Source: an uncultured Sedimentitalea sp.
GTDB lineage: Bacteria > Pseudomonadota > Alphaproteobacteria > Rhodobacterales > Rhodobacteraceae
Direction of reading: 5' to 3'
Assembly (NCBI GenBank): GCA_947504115.1
Contig: CANNGH010000003.1
Span: forward strand, 372,001-436,000
Length of the DNA: 64,000 nucleotides
Part shown: positions 17,630 through 26,898 of the stretch, piece after piece
Numbering within the stretch: the first letter of the stretch is position 1
Layout of the letters: every line of letters begins with the position of its first letter
The notes under the pieces: generated by a model
What the model was told of the DNA's origin: nothing
Databases searched by the model: none
Seen by the model: the letters and a program-made list of their open reading frames with translations, nothing else
Position numbers and translations under genes: made by a program

Positions 17630-19045
17630 ATGGGCAGGTCATACATGATGCGGATGGTGAAGATGACGGTTGCTGGCGCAGCGATCGCGCTGGCGGGGAT
17701 CGTTCCGGGGCAGTCGAGGGCGGAGAATCTGGCCGACGCGATGATCGGGGCATACAACACCAGCGGCCTTCTGGAGCAGAACCGAGCCGTGCTGCGCGCC
17801 GCGGACGAGGATGTTGCGCTGGCCGTGTCCGCGCTGCGGCCGGTGGTTGAATGGGCGGCTGACATTACGCGCACGCTGCAAGAATCGCGCCGCGGACCGA
17901 CTGTAAAGAACAACACCACCAGCGCCTTTCTCGGCTTGACGGCGGAATTGCTGCTTTATGACAGTGGCGTTCGGCGCTATGCGATCAAGGCAGCCAAGGA
18001 AACCGTGCTGGCCACGCGCCAGACATTGGTCGCGGTCGAGCAGCAGATCCTGTTGCGCGCCGTCTCCGCCTATTTCAACGTCGTCCTGCAACAGCAGAAC
18101 GTTTCGCTGCGCGAGAACAACGTCGGTCTTCTGGGCGAAGAGTTGCGCGCGGCCCAGGACCGGTTCGAGGTGGGCGAGGTGACCCGCACCGACGTGGCGC
18201 TTGCGGAATCGCGGCAGGCTGCGGCCCGCAGCAACCTGTCGGCCGCGCGCGGCCAACTGGACAATGCCAGGGCGGAATATCTTGCCGCGGTGGGGCGCCG
18301 GCCCGGCGATCTTGTGCCTCGACCGCCATTGCCCGCCGCACCGGCAACGGCAGAGGCGGCGATTGCCGTGGCAATGCGCAACCATCCCGAAATCCTGTCG
18401 GCGCAATTCGAGGTGGCGGCGGCGGAACTGAACATCCTGCAAGCCGAGGGAGCAAGGGGGCCATCGGTCGCGCTGCGCGGCAACGTCGGCGTGCGGGAGG
18501 ATCTGGGGGCTTCGAATTACGATGAGGATGTCTCGGTCTCGCTGAACCTGCGTCAGCCGATCTATCGCGGCGGCAGTCTGAACGCCCAGGCGCGCCGCGC
18601 CATGGCGGTCCGCGACAGTGTGCGGGCCAACCTTTTGACGGTGCAGGAGAATATCGCCCTGACTGCGACCAACGCCTTCGTGCGCTATGAAGTGGCGCAA
18701 GCCAGCCTTCGGGCCAGCGACGAGCGGATTCGCGCCGCGCAGGTGGCGTTCGACGGTATCCGCGAAGAGGCCAAGCTGGGTGCGCGCACGACGCTGGATG
18801 TGCTGCAGGCAGAGCAGGAATTGCTCGATTCCCGCACCGCGCGCATTTCCGCACTGGCCGAGGAATCCATCGCCGCGTTTCAGTTGCTTGCGGCACAGGG
18901 GCTGTTGACGGTGGAGCATCTGGGTCTCGCCGTGCAGGTCTATGACCCGGCCCTGTATTACAATCTGGTCAAGGATGCGCCGTCTTCGGTGTCCCGACAG
19001 GGACGCAATCTGGATCGCGTTCTACAAGCACTTGGTCGAGAGTGA
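17630..19045 (+). CDS. tolC: TolC-family outer-membrane efflux/secretion channel
   Basis: The 471-aa precursor has a signal peptide (VAGAAIALAGIVPGQSRA, cut near residue 26). The two repeated helical OEP domains of TolC follow; each shows the typical Q/A-rich coiled-coil segments (for example RFEVGEVTRTDVALAES and AKLGARTTLDVLQAEQELLD). It would trimerise into the outer-membrane conduit for type I secretion and RND pumps. The start at 17630 follows an AGAGAGG ribosome site by 5 bases; the frame opens earlier at 17423, but that part overlaps the preceding gene and is not TolC-like. It is likely co-transcribed with the PCMT-like gene. Confidence 0.92.
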   Translation: MGRSYMMRMVKMTVAGAAIALAGIVPGQSRAENLADAMIGAYNTSGLLEQNRAVLRAADEDVALAVSALRPVVEWAADITRTLQESRRGPTVKNNTTSAFLGLTAELLLYDSGVRRYAIKAAKETVLATRQTLVAVEQQILLRAVSAYFNVVLQQQNVSLRENNVGLLGEELRAAQDRFEVGEVTRTDVALAESRQAAARSNLSAARGQLDNARAEYLAAVGRRPGDLVPRPPLPAAPATAEAAIAVAMRNHPEILSAQFEVAAAELNILQAEGARGPSVALRGNVGVREDLGASNYDEDVSVSLNLRQPIYRGGSLNAQARRAMAVRDSVRANLLTVQENIALTATNAFVRYEVAQASLRASDERIRAAQVAFDGIREEAKLGARTTLDVLQAEQELLDSRTARISALAEESIAAFQLLAAQGLLTVEHLGLAVQVYDPALYYNLVKDAPSSVSRQGRNLDRVLQALGRE

Positions 19046-19117
19046 CAATTTTCACGATCTGTTGTGGCGAATGCGAAGAACGGGTAAGCTCATTCAGGAG
19101 ATGAGCGAGGTGGAAAG

Positions 19118-19726
19118 ATGTCCGGTCCGGAGAAACAGGTCGAGATCGAGGATGTGCTTTCATCGATCCGACGCCTCGTATCCGAGGACGAGGCCGGCGA
19201 ATCGGATCTCGACAAAACGACTGGCACATCCGGCGACAGGCTGGTTCTGACGCCATCCTTGCGCGTTGCCGATGAACTCCATCAGGGCGACCGCTCCGGG
19301 CCGTTGACGCTGGACCAGCGTTTGCATCGGCGCGGGATGTCGACAGGTGGAGTCCCCGCGAGCACGCTCACGTCCCGAATTGCCGCGCTGGAATCCGCGA
19401 TTGCGGAAACCGTGGACCAGTGGGAACCGGACGGCTCCGTCGGGGACGATTATGCCGGGACGAATGTCGGCACCATCGAATGGACGGACGACGAGAGCAT
19501 CGACGACACGGAGGTCGCCGCACCGGGTGCCGCTGACTCCGATGCGCAACCGCTTTTGCTGGAGACGGCCCACACCGCAATGGACGACGACGCCCTGCGC
19601 GGCATGGTGGCCGACATCGTGCGCGAGGAGTTGCAGGGTATGCTGGGCGAACGCATCACCCGCAATCTGCGCAAGATGGTGCGGCGCGAAATTCATCGTG
19701 CCCTGTCGGCGCAGGATCTGGATTGA
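19118..19726 (+). CDS. PopZ-like (DUF2497-like) polar organiser candidate
   Basis: This 202-aa, highly acidic protein has the two conserved ends seen in alphaproteobacterial PopZ-type proteins. The N-terminal helix contains IEDVLSSIRRLVSEDE. A C-terminal amphipathic segment contains LRGMVADIVREELQGMLGER and a basic NLRKMVRREIHRAL end. Between them lies a low-complexity acidic linker. PopZ forms polar condensates that tether the centromere partition complex. Membership is inferred from this layout; overall identity is too low to be certain by eye. It lies 72 bases after tolC on the same strand and is followed by a strong terminator. Confidence 0.6.
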   Translation: MSGPEKQVEIEDVLSSIRRLVSEDEAGESDLDKTTGTSGDRLVLTPSLRVADELHQGDRSGPLTLDQRLHRRGMSTGGVPASTLTSRIAALESAIAETVDQWEPDGSVGDDYAGTNVGTIEWTDDESIDDTEVAAPGAADSDAQPLLLETAHTAMDDDALRGMVADIVREELQGMLGERITRNLRKMVRREIHRALSAQDLD

Positions 19727-19801
19727 AGGCGTTGTAGGCCCTTTGGGGACCAGATGCCGCGGCCTGTCGTGTCGGTTACGGACCCGGGAGCGCCGACAAA
19801 C

Positions 19802-19828
19802 AAAAACGCGCCCCCGGGGGCGCGTTTT
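19802..19828 (+). terminator. Bidirectional rho-independent terminator
   Basis: A perfect inverted repeat, AAAACGCGCCCCC / GGGGGCGCGTTTT, spans 19803-19828. It has an A-run on one side and a T-run on the other, so it can end transcription from the PopZ-like gene (plus) and from the convergent small gene at 19850-20173 (minus). Confidence 0.85.
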
Positions 19829-19849
19829 CGCGATTCGGAAGCCGTGAAA

Positions 19850-20173
19850 TCAGGCTGCTGCGGCGGCCTGCTGCGCGGCGTGGCGCCGCTCGCTCTCTTC
19901 GCGCGACAGCGCGACCGACGTGCGCACGCCGCGGCCCACGAATTCCATCAATCCGCCGACAACCCGCTCGTTGGGGTCGATTCCGGCGCAGGACAGAACC
20001 TCGCGTCCGTCACGCGAACGCGCCCAGCGGGCGATCTGCTCGGGGCCGTTGCCATATTTCTTGTCATCGGCAATGGCATCATCCAGAGCCGCCAGAACCA
20101 CGGCGGCGAAAAGTTTACGCGCGCGGTTGCCTTGTTCATTGTTGAAGGCGGTTCCGTCAACGAAATCTTTCAT
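19850..20173 (-). CDS. Small conserved Rhodobacterales protein (DUF6280-like)
   Basis: The 107-aa soluble product starts MKDFVDGTAFNNEQGNRARK and contains DDKKYGNGPEQIARWARSR and an alanine-rich tail. I recall near-identical small proteins throughout Rhodobacterales under an uncharacterised family (I believe DUF6280); no function is known. It has no signal peptide or membrane segment. It is divergent from efp, with 222 bases between the starts, and convergent with the PopZ-like gene across the terminator at 19802-19828. Confidence 0.75.
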   Translation of the reverse strand: MKDFVDGTAFNNEQGNRARKLFAAVVLAALDDAIADDKKYGNGPEQIARWARSRDGREVLSCAGIDPNERVVGGLMEFVGRGVRTSVALSREESERRHAAQQAAAAA

Positions 20174-20395
20174 CTCGCTTCCCTTGTCATTATTGCTCTT
20201 GCGATTTCTGCTTTGGGCTTCTTATGACCGATCCCAACTGATTCGGATAGGCTGTTTCAGAATACCTCCCATGCGCCGTGCGCATGGTATTCTGCATATG
20301 CAGCACGAAATACGTTGTATTGCCACAAGTCGCTCCGCTATATATAGGTTCGCAAACAGTTCTCACAAGTTCCCTGCAAGCAAGGTAGCCCCCTC

Positions 20396-20959
20396 ATGGC
20401 CAAGATCAACGGCAATGAAATCCGTCCCGGCAACGTGTTGGAGCATAACGGCGGCCTTTGGGTCGCGGTCAAGGCGGACCACGTCAAACCCGGCAAGGGC
20501 GGTGCGTTTGCGCAGGTCGAGCTGCGCAACCTGCGCAACGGCTCGAAACTGAACGAACGGTTCCGCAGCGCCGACAAGGTCGAACGTGTCCGGCTGGAGC
20601 AGAGGGACATGCAGTTCCTTTACGAGACCGACGGCATGCTGGTCTTCATGGACGCCGAAACCTACGACCAGGTGGAACTGCCCGCCGAGATCCTGGGCGA
20701 CCGCCGCCCGTTCCTGCAGGACGGCATGACCATCCAGGTCGAGTTCCACGAGGAGGAGGCGTTGAACGCGTCGCTGCCGCAAAAGGTGACGTGCAAGGTC
20801 GTGGAAACCGAACCCGTGGTAAAGGGTCAGACGGCGGCAAACAGTTTCAAGCCGGCGACGCTGGACAACGGGGTCAAGATCATGGTGCCGCCCTTCGTCG
20901 GCCCGGACGAGGACGTCGTGGTCAACACCGAGACCATGGAATACGCCGAACGCGCCTGA
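20396..20959 (+). CDS. efp: Translation elongation factor P
   Basis: The 187-aa length and three beta-barrel domains fit EF-P, which binds between the P and E sites and relieves ribosome stalling at polyproline. The loop [16 protein letters not shown] holds the conserved Lys (third K of VKPGKG) that is modified or left bare in different bacteria. The C-terminal signature is largely kept ([19 protein letters not shown]). No modification-enzyme gene (epmA, earP) lies nearby. The start ATG at 20396 gives the standard [12 protein letters not shown] opening. The gene is monocistronic, with the convergent ygfZ 9 bases downstream. Confidence 0.97.
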   Translation: MAKINGNEIRPGNVLEHNGGLWVAVKADHVKPGKGGAFAQVELRNLRNGSKLNERFRSADKVERVRLEQRDMQFLYETDGMLVFMDAETYDQVELPAEILGDRRPFLQDGMTIQVEFHEEEALNASLPQKVTCKVVETEPVVKGQTAANSFKPATLDNGVKIMVPPFVGPDEDVVVNTETMEYAERA

Positions 20960-20968
20960 TCGCGCCGC

Positions 20969-21703
20969 TCAGTCCCGCCGCAGCGTGGCGTCACCCGCCT
21001 GCATTTCACCCTTGGCCCGGTCGAAGCGCAGATACGCGATGCCACCGCCATTCGCCTGCGTGAACAGCGTTCCGGCCGGTTTGTCATCGGTGGTGATCGG
21101 CGTGCCCACCGGCGCGCTGCCGTCAACCTGCACCCGGGCCAGTCCCTTGCGCAGGTCGGTCTTGTGCCGCATGCGCGCCGTGACTTCCTGACCGACATAG
21201 CAGCCCTTGCGGAAATCGACGCCGTTCAGCCGGTCAAATCCCGCCTCCAGGATGAAGCTGTCGGGCGTCAGCTCGATGCCGCTTTCCGGGATGCAATGGG
21301 CCACGCGGATAGCGTCCCAATCGGTGCCGTCATCGCTTGCCGGGGCGGCGGTATAGGCCCGCCAGCCCATCGCCTCGTGACGCGGATCGGCTAGCGCGCG
21401 CTCGGGGGCGGGCCCGGTGCCGCGTTGCAGGTTCAGGACGGTGTCCTCGATCGCGACGTCCGAGCGCAGCTTGTACATCTTCAGCCGTTTCGTCAGGTCG
21501 TCGGCCAGCGGTTCGGCGACATCCAGAAGGATCGCATCGCCATCGCGGGCGAGGAAAAAATCAGCGATAAACTTGCCCTGCGGCGTCAGCAGTGCGGCAT
21601 AGACAAGACCCTGATCCAGCTTGCCGATGTCGTTGGTGATCAGCCCTTGCAGAAAATCGCGGCTATCGCTGCCCGAAATCCGCAGGATACGGCGCGGCGT
21701 CAT
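20969..21703 (-). CDS. ygfZ: YgfZ/IBA57 folate-binding Fe-S maturation protein
   Basis: The 244-aa product resembles the GcvT fold and has the family-defining motif KGCYVGQEVTAR, with its invariant Cys, plus LQGLITNDI near the N-terminus. YgfZ (IBA57 in mitochondria) helps assemble or repair [4Fe-4S] enzymes such as MiaB in a folate-dependent manner. The ATG at 21703 gives the usual MTPRRILRISG start. It is divergent from the glycosyltransferase gene, with 68 bases between the starts. Confidence 0.93.
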   Translation of the reverse strand: MTPRRILRISGSDSRDFLQGLITNDIGKLDQGLVYAALLTPQGKFIADFFLARDGDAILLDVAEPLADDLTKRLKMYKLRSDVAIEDTVLNLQRGTGPAPERALADPRHEAMGWRAYTAAPASDDGTDWDAIRVAHCIPESGIELTPDSFILEAGFDRLNGVDFRKGCYVGQEVTARMRHKTDLRKGLARVQVDGSAPVGTPITTDDKPAGTLFTQANGGGIAYLRFDRAKGEMQAGDATLRRD

Positions 21704-21771
21704 GATGTTCTCCTTGTGTCTTGGCCCCCATCATATAGCAACATGGCCAGAGTTTAACAGAGCATGCGCCG

Positions 21772-22455
21772 ATGTCCGCTCCGATCAGTGTCGTCATTCC
21801 CACGCTCGATGCCGCAGACGATCTTGCCTTATGCATCGCCGCGCTGGCCGAAGGGCAGGCGGCCGGCCTGATCCGCGAAATCGTGGTGAGCGATGGCGGC
21901 TCGACGGACCGCACCCGCGCCGTGGCGCAGGCGTTCGGCGCGCAGGTCGTCACGGGCGCGCCGTCGCGGGGCGGGCAATTGCGGCGCGGGATTACGGCGG
22001 CTGAGGGGGTGTGGCTATTGGTTCTGCATGCCGACAGCATCCTTGCGCCCGGCTGGTCCATTGCCGTCGCCGCCCACATTACGCGCGGGCATGGCGCGGG
22101 CTGGTTCCGGCTGGCCTTTCGCGCGCAGGGAGCCGCGCCGGTGGCCGTCGCCGCCTGGGCCAATCTGCGGGCGCGGCTGTTTGCGCTGCCTTACGGCGAT
22201 CAGGGGCTACTGATGCGCCGGGCTGCTTATGAGGATGCCGGCGGCTATCCCGACCAGCGTTTGATGGAGGACGTGGCGCTGGTGCGTGCCTTGCCGCGTC
22301 CGCTCGTGGGCCTGAACGCGACGATCACCACCAGCGCCGAGCGGTATCTGCGCGACGGCTGGCTGCGGCGCGGGGCGGGGAACCTGTGGACACTGGCGCG
22401 CTATCTGACGGGCACCGATCCCGACGCATTGGCGGATCGCTACGCGGGCAGGTGA
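21772..22455 (+). CDS. Family 2 glycosyltransferase
   Basis: The 227-aa protein is a compact GT-A fold enzyme: VVIPTLDAADDLALCIAAL, then VSDGGSTDRT (nucleotide-sugar binding), then LHADSILAPGW (the metal-binding DxD-like motif is HAD) and LMEDVALV near the acceptor end. It resembles the short rSAM/selenodomain-type glycosyltransferases (TIGR04283 group). The donor and acceptor are unknown. It is convergent with the ABC exporter gene, with 13 bases between the stops. Confidence 0.88.
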   Translation: MSAPISVVIPTLDAADDLALCIAALAEGQAAGLIREIVVSDGGSTDRTRAVAQAFGAQVVTGAPSRGGQLRRGITAAEGVWLLVLHADSILAPGWSIAVAAHITRGHGAGWFRLAFRAQGAAPVAVAAWANLRARLFALPYGDQGLLMRRAAYEDAGGYPDQRLMEDVALVRALPRPLVGLNATITTSAERYLRDGWLRRGAGNLWTLARYLTGTDPDALADRYAGR

Positions 22456-22468
22456 GCGGGCGCGACGT

Positions 22469-24349
22469 TCAGCCCAGGAAACGGGCGGTCAGTCGTCGCA
22501 CGAAACCCGGTTCCGGCCTGTCGATATCCGGCATGTGCGGTGTCAGCGCGGCGGCTCCCTTGCGGTCGATCACGGCCTTGCCGGACTGGAATTGCAGCCG
22601 GTAGAGATCGGCATAGATGCCGCCGCGGGCCAGCAATTCGTCATGGGTGCCTGCGTCCACCACTGTCCCGCGGTCCATCACGACGATGCGGTCGGCGTTG
22701 CGGATGGTGGACAGGCGATGCGCGATCACCAGCGTCGTGCGCCCGCCCGCCAGCTTGTCCAGCGCGCTTTGCACCACCTTTTCCGATTGCGCATCCAGCG
22801 CGCTGGTGGCCTCGTCCAGCAGCAGGATCGGCGTGTTGCGCAACAATGCCCGCGCGATCACCACCCGCTGGCGCTGCCCGCCCGAGAGGGCCGAGCCGCG
22901 CGGACCGACCAGCGTGTCCAGCCCGGCGGGCAGATTGCTCAGGAAATCGCTGACATGGGCCGCGTCCAGCACCGGTTGCAAATCGGCATCGCTGACATCC
23001 TCGCGCCCCAGCAGGATATTGTCCCGCAGGGTTTCATCGAACAGCAGCGCCTCCTGGCTGACGACCGAGAACAGGTTGCGCAGGGTTTCAAGATCCATGC
23101 GCGAGACCGGCACGCCGCCGATCCTGACCTCGCCCGATTGCGGATCGACCAGCCGGGTCAGCACGTTGAACACGCTCGACTTGCCCGCCCCGGAGGCCCC
23201 GACCAGCGCCGTGGTCTTGCCCGCCTCGGCATGCAGGGTCATATCGTCCAGCACCGTTGCCTCGCCATAGCGCAGGGTCACGCCGGTCAGCGCCACATCG
23301 GGCAGCCCCTCGGGCGCGGGCACCGGATCGGCGGGCGAGGACAGCAGGATCGGTGCGTCCATCAACTCCTTCAGCCGCTCCAGCGCGGCGGCGGCGACCT
23401 GCCAGGTGCCGCTGACCGCCGCCAGACGCCGCATCGGATCGAAGGCAAGGCCGATGGCGGTGAAAAAGCTCATGAATTCGCCGACGGTCTTTTCGCCGTT
23501 GATGATCTCGGAGCCGCCCAGCAGCAGCACCCCCATGAAGCCCAGCCCCGCCATGATGTCGATCACCCCGGTTATCGCGGCGGTGCCGAAGGTGGCGCGG
23601 ATTTCCGAGCGCACGAAGGTGTCGGTATGTTTTTCGAACCGCCCGGTCTGATAGCGTTCAAGGTTGTTCAGCTTGATCGGCACGATGCCGTGGAACACCT
23701 CGTCCAGTCGGGTGGCGAGTGTCGCGCCCAGATCGCGCGCGAGCGAAGCTTTCTTGCGCACATAGCGCTGCCCGGCGAAAATGGGCAGAAAGGCCAGCGG
23801 CACGCCCACCAGCATCACCGCCGTCCAGCGCCAGTCGATATTGATCGCCACCCCAAGCAGGATGATCAGCGAGATGAAATCGCGCCCCGCGCCGGTGATG
23901 ATCGCGCGCCAGACCGCATTGACCGAACCGACATCGGACTGGATTCGCTGGATCAGATAGCCCGGCGGGTGCACCTGATGAAACGCGGTATCCTGCCGGA
24001 TCAGCCGTTTCAGCAGATCGACGCGCAGATGCGCCGCCGTCAGTTGCGAAATTCGCGCCAGCAGCACCTTTTGCACCACGCCCGACAATCCGCGGATGGT
24101 GAACACCACTAGGAAAACGATGCTGACCCAGAACAGCGCCTGGCTGTTGCCCTGAACGAACACGGTGTCGAACATGGGTTTCATCATGTAACTGATCGCG
24201 CCGACCATGCTGCCCTCGATCAGCATGAAGAACAGCGCGATGAACAGCACGCCGATATGCTGGCGCAGATAGTCGCGCCACAGCCAGCTCATCAGCTCGG
24301 CTATGGATTTCTGTTTTCTCGGGCGTGGGTTGCGCACTTTGTCCTGCAT
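22469..24349 (-). CDS. MsbA-like ABC exporter (fused membrane and ATPase domains)
   Basis: The 626-aa half-transporter has an N-terminal six-helix membrane domain (from WLWRDYLRQHIGVLFIALFF). The ATPase domain carries Walker A GASGAGKSS, signature LSGGQRQRV, Walker B ILLLDEATSALD and the H-loop IAHRLST. The family includes lipid A-core flippase MsbA and multidrug exporters, and substrate cannot be decided here. The ATG at 24349 follows an AAGG ribosome site; the open frame reaches 24523, but those 58 residues overlap the C-terminus of hisC in another frame. It is downstream of hisC on the same strand (67-base gap). Confidence 0.9.
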   Translation of the reverse strand: MQDKVRNPRPRKQKSIAELMSWLWRDYLRQHIGVLFIALFFMLIEGSMVGAISYMMKPMFDTVFVQGNSQALFWVSIVFLVVFTIRGLSGVVQKVLLARISQLTAAHLRVDLLKRLIRQDTAFHQVHPPGYLIQRIQSDVGSVNAVWRAIITGAGRDFISLIILLGVAINIDWRWTAVMLVGVPLAFLPIFAGQRYVRKKASLARDLGATLATRLDEVFHGIVPIKLNNLERYQTGRFEKHTDTFVRSEIRATFGTAAITGVIDIMAGLGFMGVLLLGGSEIINGEKTVGEFMSFFTAIGLAFDPMRRLAAVSGTWQVAAAALERLKELMDAPILLSSPADPVPAPEGLPDVALTGVTLRYGEATVLDDMTLHAEAGKTTALVGASGAGKSSVFNVLTRLVDPQSGEVRIGGVPVSRMDLETLRNLFSVVSQEALLFDETLRDNILLGREDVSDADLQPVLDAAHVSDFLSNLPAGLDTLVGPRGSALSGGQRQRVVIARALLRNTPILLLDEATSALDAQSEKVVQSALDKLAGGRTTLVIAHRLSTIRNADRIVVMDRGTVVDAGTHDELLARGGIYADLYRLQFQSGKAVIDRKGAAALTPHMPDIDRPEPGFVRRLTARFLG

Positions 24350-24416
24350 GAACCTTGCTCTTGAATGTCCGCGCGGTGTAGAGCGCGCCGCTTCCTGGCG
24401 CAAGCGGCGCCGCGTG

Positions 24417-25523
24417 TCAGCCGCGCGCCGCCTCGAGCGCGCGGGGAAGGGCGGCGGCAAGGACGTCCAGCTGATCGGCGGGGCCGCAACTGACGCGGAT
24501 GCAACGATTCTGCGGCGCGACAAAGGGCATGCGCACGAAAACCCCTTGCGCGATCAGGTTGTCCAGCACCGCCTTGGCGAAAACCCCGTCGCCCCCGCAA
24601 TCGATCGCGACGAAATTCGTGGCGGATGGCAGCGCGCGCAGCCCGTTATCCTGCGCAATCCGCGCGATGCGGTCACGGGCGGCACCGATCTCGCCCTGCA
24701 CATGGGTCAGCCAATCGCCATCCTGCAGCGCAGCCAGCGCGCCCGCCTGTGCCGTGCGGTTCATGCCGAAATGGTTGCGCACCTTGTTGAAGGCCGCGAT
24801 CAGATCGGGTGCGGCAATGGCATAGCCGACGCGCGCGCCCGCCATGCCGTAAACCTTGGAGAACGTGCGCATCCGGATGACGCGCGGATCGTCCGCCTCC
24901 AGCGGCGCGGCGGTGCCTTCGGGGGCGCATTCGACATAGGCCTCGTCCAGCACCAGCAGACAGCCGCTTGGCAGATTGTCCATCGCCGCCACGATGCTTT
25001 CGCCGCTGTGCCACGTGCCCATCGGGTTGTCGGGATTGGCCAGATAGACCAGCTTGGCCCCGGTTTCGGCGGCCTTGGCGAACAGGGCGGCGGGGTCTTC
25101 GCGGTCGTCGCGATACGGCACCTTGTGCAGCACGCCGCCGAAACCCGCCACATGATAGTTGAAGGTCGGATAGGCACCGTCTGACGTGACCACGGCATCG
25201 CCCGGCTCGACGATCAGCCGCACCAGATAGCCCAGCAGCCCGTCGATGCCTTCGCCCACCATGATGTTGTCGGCGCTGACGCCATGATGCGTTGCCAGGG
25301 CATTCCGCAGATCGTGGCTTTGGGCGTCGCCGTATTTCCAGATATCGCCCGCCTCAGCCTGCATCGCCTGAATGGCGCGGGGCGAGGGGCCAAAGCCGTT
25401 TTCGTTCGCGCCCAGACGCGCGGCAAAGGGTGCGCCGCGTGTGCGTTCCTGCGTCTCGGGGCCGACAAAGGGCACGGTGGCGGGCAGGGACCGGGCAAGC
25501 GGGGTGTAACGCGGACTTGTCAT
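24417..25523 (-). CDS. hisC: Histidinol-phosphate aminotransferase
   Basis: The 368-aa fold-type I PLP enzyme has the HisC features: LGANENGFGPSP near the N-terminus (substrate phosphate and amino-acid contacts), YLANPDNPMGTW, then the PLP Schiff-base Lys in RTFSKVYGMAGARVGYAI and Arg in RVSCGPADQ. It converts imidazole-acetol phosphate to histidinol phosphate in histidine synthesis, and may also act on aromatic amino acids. The start at 25523 (MTSPRYTPLARSL) is preferred over 25559, which adds an unconserved extension. It is upstream of the ABC exporter on the same strand. Confidence 0.92.
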   Translation of the reverse strand: MTSPRYTPLARSLPATVPFVGPETQERTRGAPFAARLGANENGFGPSPRAIQAMQAEAGDIWKYGDAQSHDLRNALATHHGVSADNIMVGEGIDGLLGYLVRLIVEPGDAVVTSDGAYPTFNYHVAGFGGVLHKVPYRDDREDPAALFAKAAETGAKLVYLANPDNPMGTWHSGESIVAAMDNLPSGCLLVLDEAYVECAPEGTAAPLEADDPRVIRMRTFSKVYGMAGARVGYAIAAPDLIAAFNKVRNHFGMNRTAQAGALAALQDGDWLTHVQGEIGAARDRIARIAQDNGLRALPSATNFVAIDCGGDGVFAKAVLDNLIAQGVFVRMPFVAPQNRCIRVSCGPADQLDVLAAALPRALEAARG

Positions 25524-25572
25524 GGCACGCAGATAAGCCCAAGGCGGCGCGCGCGGCAAGAGGCCAGTTCCG

Positions 25573-25968
25573 TCACGCGTCGGGCCGCGTCAGGATATAC
25601 ATCGCCGCGCCCGACAGGCAGATCGCCTGCACCGTCAGGATGATCCAGCCCAGCCCTGCGATCACGCTGGCCAAGAATGTCAGCGCCATGACCGTCACCG
25701 CCAGTCGCTTGACCGGGCGGGGGATCGCGCCGTGCGCCTCCCAATCCGCGATCAGCGGGCCGAATGTGCGATGCTCCGTCAGCCAGGCCCGCAGCCGCGG
25801 CGAACCCTTGCCGAACAGGAACGCGGCCAAAAGCACGAATGGCGTGGTCGGCAGCACCGGAAGCACCACGCCGGCCGCGCCCAGCAACAGCGCCGCCCAG
25901 CCGGCCAGCGTCCATAGCAGGCGGCGCAGGGTCTGGCGCGGGGGTGTTTCGGGATCGTGCCGGTCCAT
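25573..25968 (-). CDS. YbaN/DUF454-family inner-membrane protein
   Basis: The 131-aa membrane protein has three to four helices and the family signature GVVLPVLPTTPFVLLAAFLF, followed by GSPRLRAWLTEHRTFGPLI. The function of the family is unknown. The ATG at 25968 has a GAAAGG ribosome site 5 bases upstream; the frame stays open to 26466 but is unconserved beyond this point. It is divergent from the crotonase gene and ends 49 bases before the hisC start. Confidence 0.88.
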   Translation of the reverse strand: MDRHDPETPPRQTLRRLLWTLAGWAALLLGAAGVVLPVLPTTPFVLLAAFLFGKGSPRLRAWLTEHRTFGPLIADWEAHGAIPRPVKRLAVTVMALTFLASVIAGLGWIILTVQAICLSGAAMYILTRPDA

Positions 25969-26112
25969 CCGGTGCCTTTCTGTGGGCCGCCGTTCGCTTC
26001 TATGGGTAAATCCCGTCGGAGGGGAAGTAAATCCGGCCATGCCCCCACGTCCGGCTGGATTCGCGGCTCCGGTTTCGGGCAGGCTGGCGGCGTCAGCTTG
26101 GGGAGGACGGAC

Positions 26113-26895
26113 ATGGCACGGGTCTCGGTCGAATATCGCGATCACATCGCACGGGTGACGCTGACGCGGGGCGACAAGATGAACGCGCTGGACCCCGACA
26201 TGGTCGCGGCCATCATCGCCGCCGGGCAGGAGGTTGCCGCATCGGACGCGCGTGCCGTTGTCTTGGCGGGCGAGGGGCGGTCCTTCTGCGCAGGGCTGGA
26301 TCTGGCCAGCTTTGCCGGGATGGGTCAGCGCGACACGCATGACTGGCTGATCACCCGGTCGCATCACGACGCCAACGAGATGCAGGAGGTCGCGATGGTC
26401 TGGCGTCGGGTGAAGGTTCCGGTGATCGCGGCCCTTCAGGGGGCGGTCTATGGCGGGGGGCTGCAACTGGCGCTGGGCGCCGATATCCGCATCGCCGCAC
26501 CCGACACGAAACTTGCGCTGATGGAGATGGACTGGGGCATCGTTCCCGACATGGGGGCGATGGCGCTGCTGCCGTCTCTGATGCGCTCGGACGTGTTGCG
26601 TCAGATGGTCTATACGGCGCGCCCCATCGGTGCCGAACAGGGCGAACGCTGGGGGCTGGTAACGTCGCTGGCCGATGATCCGCTGGCGGCAGCGCTGGAC
26701 CTGGCGGGCGAGATCGCGGGCAAAAGCCCCGCCGCGATGCGCGCCGCCAAGCGCCTGATCGAGGCGACCGAATCCGACGGCCGCTCCCGGATGCTTCTGA
26801 CCGAATCGCGCGAACAGGTCGATCTGATCGGCAAGCCCGAGCAGATGGAGGTGGTCGCGGCCCGGATGCAGGGCCGCGCGCCGAAGTTCGAATAG
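26113..26895 (+). CDS. Enoyl-CoA hydratase/isomerase (crotonase) family protein
   Basis: The 260-aa product has the crotonase oxyanion-hole segments FCAGLDLASF and ALQGAVYGGGLQLALGADIR. The position that usually carries the second catalytic Glu reads MEMDWGIVPDMGAMA rather than the classic GLIPGAGG, so the exact reaction (hydration, isomerisation or hydrolysis) is unclear. The start at 26113 follows GGGAGGACGG. It is convergent with valS, with only 3 bases between the stops. Confidence 0.9.
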   Translation: MARVSVEYRDHIARVTLTRGDKMNALDPDMVAAIIAAGQEVAASDARAVVLAGEGRSFCAGLDLASFAGMGQRDTHDWLITRSHHDANEMQEVAMVWRRVKVPVIAALQGAVYGGGLQLALGADIRIAAPDTKLALMEMDWGIVPDMGAMALLPSLMRSDVLRQMVYTARPIGAEQGERWGLVTSLADDPLAAALDLAGEIAGKSPAAMRAAKRLIEATESDGRSRMLLTESREQVDLIGKPEQMEVVAARMQGRAPKFE

Positions 26896-26898
26896 CGC